64,000 bases of DNA from Armigeres subalbatus (Eukaryota > Arthropoda > Insecta > Diptera > Culicidae). A program made the position numbers and the translations under genes. The stretch lies in assembly GCF_024139115.2 (NCBI RefSeq), contig NC_085141.1, positions 172,372,994-172,436,993 of the forward strand, written 5' to 3'. The notes below the pieces were generated by a model that was not told where the DNA came from, searched no databases, and saw only the letters and a program-made list of their open reading frames with translations. Each line of letters begins with the position of its first letter. Position 1 is the stretch's first letter. Shown piece by piece: positions 1 to 10,299 of the stretch.

Positions 1-88
1 TAGATTTGGATTGGATTTGGATTAGATTTGGATTGGATTTGGATTGGATTCGGATTGGATTTGGATTGGATTTGGATTGGATTTATAT
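1..88. repeat. 11-bp minisatellite (TTTGGATTGGA)n
   Basis: About eight imperfect 11-bp units run from the window edge; single-base variants occur in individual units. The array may continue to the left. It is not the TTAGGG or TTAGG telomere motif. Confidence 0.85.
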
Positions 89-92
89 TTGT

Positions 93-940
93 GTTCGTTG
101 AAGCAGTGTTTGTTGGTAGAGCATTGTGGATGCTTGACTAAACTAAAGGTGGAGTAAATGTTGGTCAAACTGCTTGACCGACATATTGTTTTTAGTTGGC
201 AAATACTCAACCTTCCGATGGCTTTACCAAACATTTTAAGGGAAAACGTTCAAAACCGACAATAGTTAAATTGTATAAAAAAATCGTTTGGAATTTAAAA
301 AATAAATAACATCGAGTTTCTCACTTTAAACGGGTAGATCCCAGCCAGTTGCGGTTGAAGTACGGTGACGCTAAGTTTCTGTTTTAAGCGTAACGTGCAT
401 TTGTCGTACTTTTGTGGCCAGAATCCCTATGTTGAGTGTGTAGTAAGTTGAATGAAAGTATGCTTCATAATTCATAATAAGAAAAAGCTAAAGGAAAATA
501 AGAGAAGCAATAACCCAGAATGCACATCCCCCTGCTCAAGACGACAGCATAGCAGTAGCGGTTGGTTAGTAAGATTGTGAATTGCTTATCCGACTCGCAT
601 CTTTTATCGTCTTGCACCGATGTTGGTGAAGTGTTGTACCGTGCTGAGGCTTTTTAATAATTTGCAACCATGTGGTGTGCGAGAATTAAAGTGCCATCGT
701 GTGAATCATAAATATGAAAGTGCATCTTAGGACCCAGATGGGGCTGGATAACATATCAGACGAATGCTGGAAATGAATTAGCAAATGAAACATGATGAGC
801 AACTGCAATTAAAGTAAAACCATTGTGTGGGTTGTTACAATGTTGTTATTCATTATGAAAAAAAATAAAGCTATTAAACTTCATATACATTATACTTTGA
901 TGTCGCGTATCTCAAACGAAAAGGAGAGCAATTTGTCTTC
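93..940. other. Spacer, nothing recognised
   Basis: AT-rich sequence with short, unconvincing open frames. No TIR pair, tRNA box, reverse-transcriptase or transposase motif was seen. Confidence 0.5.
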
Positions 941-949
941 ACGATGTTC

Positions 950-998
950 TTGGCCGGACTGAGAATCGAACTCGCCATCTCCGGACTGCCCTGTTTCG
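950..998 (-). mobile_element. SINE fragment (tRNA-related family 1)
   Basis: The minus strand contains the B-box region (GAGTTCGATTCTC) preceded by GGAGATGGC, the head signature of the Feilai-like SINEs found elsewhere in the window. Only about 50 bp survive. Confidence 0.55.
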
Positions 999-1429
999 AA
1001 GTCTATGTGAACAAAATAAAGGGAATCTTAGATTGGAATTCGTTGATCTGCTCCAGAATGATACGGACCCTGACAATATGGTCTATACAGGATCTTCAGG
1101 CATGGAATTCGGCCTCAGTGTTGTCCTACACTTTGTGCAAAGAATTTGCTTTTTGATTTGGTACTGACGCGTGTTATATGCCGGATTGGATGCCGTGTTA
1201 TACGCTGGGCGAATTATGCCAAAGTGGTGGTGGTGGTCTGTCTGGCACTTGGAAAAGTTGTTCGAAGTGCTCGAACCAGCACTCCAGCTAGTTATCTGGG
1301 TCGATCAGTAGCTGCCCAGTTGGCGAAAGATAGCGTCTGCTACTGAGATGACTCGAAATACCACCCTATCTTTCGCCAAACTCTTGCGTTTATAAGGTTG
1401 TGGCTAGTTAACCGTCGTCAACGCGAGAA

Positions 1430-1930
1430 ATTCGGGGCCGATCTACCATCCTGGGTAAGAAACCGAAACCTACTTTGCCGGCCTAGGAAGTGTCTTTCAG
1501 AATCCTTTCGAGAAGGGTAAACACGCTGATTTGGTCTCCCTTGACATCTCGAAGACGTTCAATAGGACCTGGACACTGTTATTTTTGGCATTTGACATTT
1601 ACTCGGAACTTCCTCAAAGGACGATCATTTCAAGTCGTCATCGGAAATCAGTCTTCCGGAATCTCTCAGGAGGAAACTTGGGTACCCCAAGGATCGATCC
1701 TGGCAGTCAAATCATTTTTGGGCATCATGAACAGGGTCTTTCGCTTCTTACCACCTAACGTTTACGTTTTCATGTATGCCGAAGACATCCTATTGGTGAA
1801 CGAAATTTTTGAAGAACGAAGAAAAAGAGAGCTGCCACATGGAGGATTGTGGCGATGAATGCTTTGATAGCACGTGCTATTTGTACTGCGGATAAATTTT
1901 TCAGATCTTTGAGAGCCTAGGAAAATGATC
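1430..1930 (+). pseudogene. Non-LTR retrotransposon reverse transcriptase relic
   Basis: Frameshifted pieces of a reverse transcriptase lie in two plus frames. In order I see a motif-A-like segment (LVSLDISKTFNRTW, near 1530-1570), then VPQGSIL (near 1690) and YAEDILLV (near 1778), which is a degraded YADD box. This order and spacing are typical of Jockey-type or related LINE RT domains, and the catalytic second Asp is replaced by Glu in the YAED motif. There is no endonuclease and no complete N-terminus. Upstream 1060-1250 may be part of the same element: a YTGSSG segment resembles the RNase H YTDGS motif, but this is weak. The relic is clearly non-functional. Confidence 0.7.
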
Positions 1931-1964
1931 ACGAAAATTGTCATTGTCACTTGGCACAATATAA

Positions 1965-2680
1965 TAACATTAGATTAGAATTAGGGTATCTGTTCCCATA
2001 TTAATAACAGCTCGTATATTAATCCCAACCGTCGATAAACCAAATAAAAAATCAATTTAATTACAATTTCTCACATCGTATGTACACAATAATGGATGGA
2101 ACACATTCTTGAATGTATGGAATATTATTCAAGATTTAGTTTAAGTAATGCACAAGAATCAAATTATTAAAAGTTAAAATTATAAAGCACTTTTATTTTC
2201 ATTTTCCTACCTCTGAACTGTTGGTTTGATGCACTGCTCGATTGATACTAGTAGATTCATCTGTTTTCACGCCGTTGTATTCCACTCAATTTCAAGCTAA
2301 CACAATTCTATCACTTCAAAATTCACTTCACAACACATAAAGCACATCACATTTTCACTAGAAATATAATTATATTTGAAAAACCAACGCGATTTCCTAT
2401 AGTTTGATATAGGTTTGTTTCGAACAACGTCTAAATTATCCTTGTTCGTATTCCAAACTGTTTACATGGCTTGCAGTACTCTCAAGGATTGCCGACCTAG
2501 ATTTTTATTTCAAAAATGCTTGAATGAACTTTCACTGTGAAATTCAACTATTTTGTTTAAAATATAAGGTATACCGACCCAAGTATCCCAAAATAAACTA
2601 TTTTTTCATGCGGTGTGAAAATTTTAGGGGAACAAATCAATACTTCCAATACGAAACTGGGACCAGTCTGGGTGCTGGTA
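1965..2680. other. Spacer, nothing recognised
   Basis: AT-rich DNA between the RT relic and the 95-bp array. No supported feature. Confidence 0.45.
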
Positions 2681-2682
2681 TA

Positions 2683-3370
2683 GCGAATCCGCACCTGCGA
2701 GAGCGCAAAATGTTGGCTTTGAGGGGAGTTGATAGTAACCAACAGTGCATCATTGAGACCCATGAGGGCGGCAGCAGTGCGAATCCGCACCTGCGGGAGC
2801 GCAAAATGTTGGCTTTGGGGGGGTTGATAGTAACCAACAGTGCATCATTGAGACCCATGAGGGCGGCAGCAGTGCGAATCCGCACTTGCGGGAGCGCAAA
2901 TTGTTGGCTTTGGGGGGGTTGATAGTAACCAACAGTGCATCATTGAGACCCATGAGGGCGGCAGCAGTGCGAATGCGTACCTGCGGGAGCGCAAAATGTT
3001 GGCTTTGGGGGGGTTGATAGTAACCAACAGTGCATCATTGAGACCCATGTGGGCGGCAGCAGTGCGAATGCGTACCTGCGGGAGCGCAAAATGTTGGCTT
3101 TGGGGGGGTTGATAGTAACCAACAGTGCATCATTGAGACCCATGAGGGCGGCAGCAGTGCGAATCCGCACCTGCGGGAGCGCAAAATGTTGGCTTTGGGG
3201 GGGTTGATAGTAACCAACAGTGCATCATTGAGACCCATGTGGGCGGCAGCAGTGCGAATCCGCACCTGCGGGAGCGCAAAATGTTGGCTTTGGGGGGGTT
3301 GATAGTAACCAACAGTGCATCATTGAGACCCATGTGGGCGGCAGCAGTGCGAATCCGCACCTGTGGGAGC
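2683..3370. repeat. 95-bp tandem array (7 full units plus a partial)
   Basis: Units begin at 2683, 2779, 2874, 2969, 3064, 3159, 3254 and 3349; the first is 96 bp and the others exactly 95 bp. Units differ at a few sites (GAATCCGCAC versus GAATGCGTAC; CATGAGGG versus CATGTGGG; G-run length). Each holds a G7 run. The minus strand stays open for 60-99 codons because the repeat lacks stops in some frames; 95 is not a multiple of three, so the frame rotates and coding is unlikely. GC content is well above the flanks. Confidence 0.95.
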
Positions 3371-4128
3371 ATTTTAAAGAGACTGTAAAGGTGTTCGGCC
3401 GTACGGCACACTATTTTTTGTACACACATACACGGTCACATGCACACATATAGCCTAAAGAGACTAATAGAAATTTTTGGATTTGGGCAAAGCTTCTTAG
3501 TTGTCGACCAAGTGTGACTAAGAAGGACGGCAGGGCTGCCGAAAAGACAATCTATAACAAACATAAAATTAAACTGATAAGTTGAAAAACTACAACAAAA
3601 ACTGCAATTTTGTAATTATATTTCAACTCGAATAAAATTCAACAAGTAATAGTGTGCGTATTTTATGTTGGAAACAGTATTATTGATATAGGTAGAAGCA
3701 TAGGATTAACTGTTTTTCAATGTTATTGAAATAAGTACATGGCGGTGATGATGTTTTTTAGTTGAATACTTCTACAATGCACACTGAGTCACGGGGCGGA
3801 GCTAGCCCGACAAAATACCTTGGAGCTTAGGGGATGCGTAATTTTGAGTTGGTGTCTTCGGAAGAGTGTCGTGTTTTGAAAAAATATGAAGCTCAGCGTC
3901 GAGCATTAGTTCAAAGTTTCGCCGCATAGGTGGCGCTGCGACACGCGACAGAACTAACTGATTTATACAACTGATTATAGTTATGGTCCATGCCTGAATT
4001 GTTTTTACTGTAACTTGGTATAAAAGTATCATAGAGTTAGGGAAGTTATTGAATTCGAAACATTAAACTATCATATTAAGATATTGCCGCGCTCTTCTTA
4101 AACGCTCAACTCTTCGCGGTGATAACGC
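3371..4128. other. Spacer, nothing recognised
   Basis: Contains a GC-richer stretch at 3790-3960 that may be an interspersed repeat, but I could not define ends or a coding domain. Confidence 0.4.
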
Positions 4129-4129
4129 G

Positions 4130-4286
4130 CAAGCAAAGATTGCGCAGCAGCGCGCCCATAAGCTTTTACACAGGGTGTGAGTCTGTGCGGTTTAATTTAA
4201 TAAGCCGCCGAATGGGGTTGCCATAGTTGAATAGCCACCGTGTGTAAAGTAAATGGGCGCGCTCCAGCGCAATTCAACGGAGGCTG
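4130..4286. mobile_element. Short foldback element (GCGCGCCCAT arms)
   Basis: Left arm near 4136-4177 and right arm near 4235-4280 are inverted copies sharing AGCGCGCCCAT and TTTACACA followed by GGTG. Outer ATTGCGC segments also match. This fits a small MITE; no clear TSD was found. Confidence 0.6.
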
Positions 4287-4494
4287 ATTGAGATGATCAC
4301 GATCTGAGTGTTTATCTTGGGAAGCATAATAAAGGAACAGATCAGAGTAGTCCAAAAAAAAGTAGTACAAAAATTCTTCAAAAAATACCTGTTGGTCGAT
4401 TTCCACATTGTAGTAGTTGAATAGGATGCTCGTTAACTATAGTTTTGTAAATATTACGTCAATTGTGCGGTACTTATGCTGTTTTGTTTTTATC

Positions 4495-4720
4495 ACAATA
4501 AAAACAAACTACCGCAATAATAGGACGCAGTTGCCTATCGTTGCGATATTTTTTGAAGGTCAGTCCTATTGTTGCGGTATTGCATGTAATTCTTATGGGG
4601 AGCGATACCGCAACAATAGGACATTAGCACTACCGCAATAATAGGCTCAAGGGATTCAAATTTTCAACGAAAAATGTTGATTTTTCATCATTTTGAACAG
4701 AATTTTGAAAAACAAAAGCT
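4495..4720. repeat. Left part of a repeat bearing ACCGCAAYAATAGG motifs
   Basis: The motif ACCGCAATAATAGG or close variants occurs near 4511, 4606 and 4632, and inverted (CCTATTGTTGCGGT) near 4566. The same motif continues after the 3.9-kb transposon (near 8752), so one older repeat was split by the insertion. Confidence 0.6.
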
Positions 4721-5310
4721 GAGGCATTCCACGGGGGCATGTCAGTCGATCCTGAGCGACCATTTCGAAAATATTTGAAACTCTGCACAGTTTTTCAATT
4801 TCATCTAAATCGTCATTTTTCAATATCAAATCTTCATATTGAGTCACGACTAACTTTTCAAAAGGGTGTATGTGAAAATGGTTCAAAAATATTTAAAAAG
4901 CTGCACAGTAAAAACGGAATGTTCGATTGTTATGATTTTTTCAGCAAAGTTAGACAACTAAATGGTGATTCTTAAGAAAATGTGCACAGTAAAAAAATTT
5001 TTTGCTTTTAAAAATATCATTTTGTCACAAAAACTCAAATATCTCAAAACCCTATCTTTTTCGAACGTAATTTTTTAGGGAAAACGGTCCATTATATTAG
5101 CTATCTACCATAAAAATTTGGTGATGGTAAACTAATAAACAAAAAGTTATGACATTTCAAACATTTCACAATTTTCACATTTAGTAAAAAAATTTTCTGT
5201 GTAAGTTATTTCGAGAATTGCAGTTTGATGCAGATTTTATTGTTAAGGGACGTGATTCAAACAAGTTGTTTTCATGATATTTTGATTTAATTATTCATAG
5301 CATCTATAAG
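4721..5310 (+). repeat. Left inverted arm of copy A
   Basis: The reverse complement of this segment matches 8045-8664 with point differences and small indels. The best matched part starts about 45 bp in (AACTCTGCACAG) and continues past TTGTTAAGGG near 5249. Near-tip sequence is more diverged than the inner arm. Confidence 0.85.
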
Positions 5311-5744
5311 AAACTTAGACACGATCCAGTGTTGTGATCAAAAGTATTGATAGTGTCATAATTTTCATTGCACGTGACTGGCGAAAAATTCTTTTAATAG
5401 TGTTGAAACCTGTTGATAATAACGTTGATAGAAACATATCAGAAATGTTATTTTTAAGACAAAAGCTGCAAAATCAAAGATTTATATACACGTGTACGTC
5501 TATAGTTTACCTGCAAAAATATACCTCTTAGAGAATAGACTTTATGATCGGGAGGAAACGGGTATCTTCAACAACAACAAATGCATGATAGGTACATACC
5601 ATGACAATGCTCACGAAAAAAAATTACTACTACTAAGGTTGTTAAAGATCTTATAGTAATTTTTTTCTTCAGTCAAGCAAATGACACCAAACTAGTCAGT
5701 AAAAACTTAAAAGTGATTTTGTTTATTGAAATATTACGAACAAC

Positions 5745-7857
5745 ATGAGTAGCCGCTTTCTCAACTGTTGTAGGCCGTTTGATGGAAAAAAGTGTTCAAA
5801 AGAGTTACGAAATCTCACCGAAAGCACCATAGATAAACTGAAAGCGACTGGTTATGCTCCAATGTCCACATTGAATACAAATTTACGCATTTGCACGTCC
5901 TGCCGTCTAAACGTTGACAAAAGAGCAATCTGTATATCATCGGTTGAGCAGAGCGCAGGAAGTTCGAAAACGACAGCAACTGAGGAATTGCCAGATGTAT
6001 CGACAACAACTGAGGAATTACCAGAAGTATTAAGTGCTGAGAGCCTTGCCACCGTACCATCAGCGAAATCTGTTTCAACAAATCAATCGGAAGATGAGTG
6101 TATCCAAAAGGTCAACATCGAACGCTTTAACGAGGGCATAGCTGGGATAAAAGTGACTCCGATTAAATGGAGTAAGATGGACTACGTTTATTACCCGGAG
6201 AAAAATACCGTGAAATAAACGAAGCTGTACGAAGAAACCTCTTCAAATTAGGACCTGATGATGTGGAAAATACAGACTACGATGAGGTAATTATAAATAT
6301 GAAGGAAAGGTTCTCGAATGCAGCCACGACAAGGAAAGAAAAATTATTGATTTTGTCGATGCTGCCAAGTTCGTGGTCTATTCAGGATGCCATTGATGAG
6401 TTCAAAACCAATAGAAATACAGTAAAAGAGGCAAAACAATTGAAGAATAACTGTCTTTCAACCAAAAATACTAGGTCTAGTACTGCATTAACAGATGAGA
6501 CAAAAGAAATAGTAGTTCAATATTTTGAAGATGATGAAGTAAGTCGAGCTATGCCTGGTCAAAAAGATTATGTATCAGTAAAAAGATGGAAAGCGTCAAG
6601 CAATCCAAAAACGATTAATGATGACGACTTTGAAAGAAGCGTACACACGCTTCAAGGAAATTCACGATAATATTAAAATAGGTTTTCCTCATTTGCAAGC
6701 CTTCGGCCAAGGCAATGTAAGCTTCTTTCCAATTCAGGAACACATAATGTGTGTGTGCACAACCCATGAGAATATTAATCTTATTTTACATAGTTTGAAA
6801 AGAATCAATTTAACAAAGGATATTAAAATGTTAACTGGTAGTCTTTTGTGTGAAAATACAACATCAAATTGCTATCTACGATCTTGTTCGGATTGTCCAG
6901 ATTCTTCATCATTGGAAAATACTTTATTCGCTGAGTTTGAAGAAAAATATATTGATCAGTTATCATTTGAGCAATGGGTGACCACGGATAGGTGTGACAT
7001 AGAAACTATTGTAAAACCTGTAGATGAGTTTGTGTCATTTGCTTGAAATTAGAAAGTTTAATCCTCACGATTTCATTAAAACAGAACAATCCAGCTTTTT
7101 AAAAATACGAAGAATACATTACAAAAAGGTGAATTTTAGTCATTTGTGATTTTTCTGAAAATTACAGCTTTGTATTGCAAGATGAAGTGCAGTCCCATCA
7201 CTGGAACGTACAACAAGCTACAATTCATCCATTCGTTATTTATTTTAATGGAAGTACGCAAATTGAACACTTAAGTTTTATTATAATTTCCGAAGATTTA
7301 AGACACGATTCAGTATCCGTAAACTTGTTCATTGAAAAAATGATTAACTTTTTACGCGTTGATAAACATAAAGAAGTCAAAAAGATATATTTCATGTCTG
7401 ATGGAGCAGCGTCGCAGTACAAAAATCGTAAGAATTTTTCGAGCCTATGTCAATTTAAATCAATGTACGGAATTGATGCAGAATGGCATTTTTTGCTACA
7501 TCACATGGCAAAGGTCCTTGTGATGCTATTGGAGGAACAATAAAGCGCATGGCCACAAGAGCAAGTTTAACCAAAGAACGTGAGCATCCAATTAAAACTG
7601 CGAAAGAAGTTTTTGATTGGGCAAATCGTAGAAAAGAAAAAGATTTAACCAAATTATCATTTTGTTTTACTACTACTGAAGAGTACGAAATAAAGGCTTC
7701 AGAGCTCAGCGAGCAATTTAATAACGCGAAAACGATCCAAGGAACCCAAAAATTTCACTGTTTCATTCCATTGTCGGAAAATAAAATTAAAGCAAAACTA
7801 TACTCAAACTGTGCTGATAATAATTCAAAAGTGTTCGATATTTTAAAAATTGGATAA
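5745..7857 (+). pseudogene. Transposase of copy A (frameshifted)
   Basis: About 700 codons are recoverable over four or more frame segments. The start at 5745 is the same ATG as in copy B. The N-terminus has Cys pairs (CC near residue 8; CTSC near residue 47) that look zinc-binding. A Ser/Thr-rich linker follows (two TTEELP repeats). The C-terminal half holds CDFSENYS (near 7145), an HHWN segment, SDGAASQYKN (near 7397) and ATSHGKGPCDAIGG (near 7494); the Asp residues in these are candidate catalytic positions. Frame breaks: after YYPEKN near 6205 (an A-run), near 6600, near 7045-7085 and near 7490. The gene cannot make one protein as written. The motif set resembles uncharacterised transposase-like proteins widespread in arthropods; the Sola assignment is inference. 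Confidence 0.75.
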
Positions 7858-8044
7858 AAATAAATAGAAAATAAGTATTAATAAACTGTTTTCATGATAT
7901 CATAACCCATACCAAAATTCAAACCCAAAACTCTTAGAGTTTCTATAACAACATTGTGTAACTGCCACATTTAATTTAATACTTAGGATAATATTAATTC
8001 ATTTTTATTTATTTATACATATAATATTTATACATATAATATAC

Positions 8045-8664
8045 ATAATATCGATGAATACATAAATATGGAATATCATACAAACAACTTGTTTAACTCA
8101 CGCAAGGCCCTTAACAATAAAATCAGCATCAAACTGCGATTCTTGAAAAAAAAAAATACGCGGAAATTTTTTTTTGTTTACTATATGTGAAAATTGTGAA
8201 ATGTTTGAAATGTCATAACTTTTTTGTTTATTAGTTTACCATCACCAAATTTTTATGGTAGATAGCTAATATAATGGACCGTTTTCCCTAAAAAAATTAC
8301 GTTCGAAAAAAGATAGGGTTTTGAGATATTTGAGTTTTTGTGACAAAAAATGATATTTTTAAAGGCAAAAAAAAATTGTTTTTTTACTGTGCACATTTTC
8401 TTAAGAATCACCATTTAGTTGTCTAACTTTGCTGAAAAAATCATAACAATCGAACATTCCGTTTTTGCTGTGCAGCTTTTTAAATATTTTTCAACCATTT
8501 TCACATACACCCTTTTGAAAAGTTAGTCGTGACTCAATATGAAGATTTGATATCGAAAAATGACGATTTAGATGAAATTGAAAAACTGTGCAAAGTTTCA
8601 ACTCAATAGAAAATCATGAATTAAAAATTTTCTTAAATTTTGATGCTGTTGCTTGGAATCGCTC
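8045..8664 (-). repeat. Right inverted arm of copy A
   Basis: Inverted copy of 4721-5310. It ends in TGGAATCGCTC followed at once by the AGCT target duplication. Confidence 0.85.
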
Positions 8665-8795
8665 AGCTGTTCTAGTCGCTAATCCGAAGAGTTTTAGCGT
8701 ACCCACAATTGTTTTCAATGGTATTATATCCAGAATGGACTACTTTAACACTACCGCAACATTAGGGCATACCACAACGATAGGACGTTTTACCC
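8665..8795. repeat. Right part of the ACCGCAAYAATAGG repeat
   Basis: Contains ACTACCGCAACATTAGG near 8750 and a diverged copy ACCACAACGATAGG near 8770. It continues the repeat interrupted at 4720. Confidence 0.55.
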
Positions 8796-8799
8796 TACT

Positions 8800-10055
8800 A
8801 GGATGTTCAATTGGGTTGTTTAGCAAAGAAAAAATTGAGATTTTTTATAGTCTAACATAAAGAGCATGCTAAGCTGACCCAACAAATTTTTATTTTGTTT
8901 GTAAACCACATGTTTATACAGCAAACAATAAGCCGTTTTAATCGATAGAATGACACATTCATAGAATGAAAGTTAATTAAAGTTGACCCACGCAGCATAA
9001 GAACAGTTTTTAAGTCCCATATAAATTTAAAATGCAAATTAAAAATAGTTCCGGGGCTCTAAAAATTCTGAAAAATTGGGGTTAGGCTTAGTTTTTTATG
9101 CAGATTTAGAATAAAACATATAACAACAACAATTATAGTTCATGTTAATAATCGATGCACGGTAACGTGTTCTGCACAGGGGTCTGATGTTTTGGTTGTG
9201 TTTTCGTAGTGTAGATGCAGTCTCGTTTCTTCTGCTTGTCGTTTATGGAACTGTCAGTGTGGAACGCACCTATCTCTTTCTTTCCCATGATTCTTCTTAT
9301 GGCTGTCAGTGCGGAATTTTCTATGTTGGCTACGAAATGAACTGTGGTGGAGGTATACAAGTGTCAGTCCCGTGGTTCTGCAAATCTTTGCCACAACATA
9401 TCGATTAAGATCTTAGTATGCATATTTACCGAGGGTTATGCAGGTGAGATTTCAAAATCAAAACACTTCATTAATTGTGCTTTTCAAGTTAAAAATTATA
9501 GCGAATGTGTTTTTTTGCTTTTATCCGATAATCGATATGGCTCAAGGTAAGTTATTTCAATCAGTTTATACATATCTTACATTAATTAGTATATCAGTAT
9601 TCAGTATCACCATACGAACAATTGTCGAGTTGTTTCTCAAGAAGCAGTCGCTGGATAATGTAGCTTCGTATGTGGCAGGGAAAGTTAATGCGTCTAAAGG
9701 GCAAGCATGTGAAAAAAAACCCAAATTTATCCCCAAGTGGTGATTATGCCTTTCACGATTCGATATGTTGGATTCGAATTAATGTTGTAAATGCTGTGCT
9801 AATTGCCTACATCTTGGCGGTTAAAATATTTGATGCAACTCTATCACGCTGCTTATAAATTACTCAATAATTGAGTAATTTTTAAGCAATTATTATGAGA
9901 AGTAATGGATTGCGTCATGGCTAAATTGATTAATGACTTAAAGTGTGCATGTAAACAGCGTATTTGTTAAAAGAAAAATAGAAATATTATTCAAATCGAA
10001 TGAGTTATTAGCAAACAAAAACAATAGTGTCCAACTAGGAAAGTTTCTCCGTCGA
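8800..10055. other. Spacer, nothing recognised
   Basis: Several plus-strand open stretches under 102 codons without recognisable motifs (for example 9438-9743). A short imperfect palindrome lies at 9856-9895. No TE family could be assigned. Confidence 0.4.
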
Positions 10056-10128
10056 ATGAAACTAGTTGCACTCGAATCGGTCTAGTCCTTCTATATGAAA
10101 CGTGTTTAACAATAAAAAATTCCCGGGG

Positions 10129-10163
<35 letters not shown>

Positions 10164-10276
10164 CAGACATGTGCTCAGTTTTTCGAGCTGAGTCGATTGG
10201 TATATAACACTATGGGTCTCCGAGCCTTCTATCAAAATGATCAAAATGGAGTGAAATTATAGCCTTCTGGTACAAC
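10056..10276 (+). mobile_element. MITE family M copy, 5'-truncated, with (CA)n
   Basis: Shares with other copies the block GACATGTGCTCAG, GAGTCGATTGGTATATAA, CACTATGGGTCTC and the end GTTGTACGAGAAAGGC. A pure (CA)n tract occupies about 10130-10160. The (CA)n plus CAGACAGACATG block is a constant part of the family. The Transib relic starts immediately downstream. Confidence 0.75.
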
Positions 10277-10299
10277 TTTGTTGTACGAGAAAGGCAAAA

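Larger units (their letters stand above)
4721..8664 (+). mobile_element. 3.9-kb DNA transposon, copy A (Sola-like, 4-bp TSD)
   Basis: The element is bounded by a perfect 4-bp direct repeat AGCT (4717-4720 and 8665-8668). Tips are GAGGCATTCCA on the left and, as reverse complement of the right end, GAGCGATTCCA. Boundaries were set by comparison with copy B at 18772-22662, where similarity stops at exactly the same bases. Inside the tips lie ~600-bp inverted arms, and between them a decayed transposase gene. A 4-bp TSD with long inverted arms and a large transposase with conserved Asp motifs fits the Sola superfamily best; I cannot confirm the family without alignment. Academ (3-4 bp TSD) is the main alternative, but no nuclease domain was seen. 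Confidence 0.85.

Noticed and set aside
1..88. Telomeric repeat
   Set aside because: Unit is TTTGGATTGGA (11 bp), not a known insect telomere motif.
2683..3370. CRISPR array
   Set aside because: Whole 95-bp units are conserved with no variable spacers, and the genome is eukaryotic.
2557..3429. Overlapping minus-strand open frames with MRIRTAAALMGLNDALL
   Set aside because: They are translations of the 95-bp tandem repeat; the period is not a multiple of three and frames rotate, so they are not genes.
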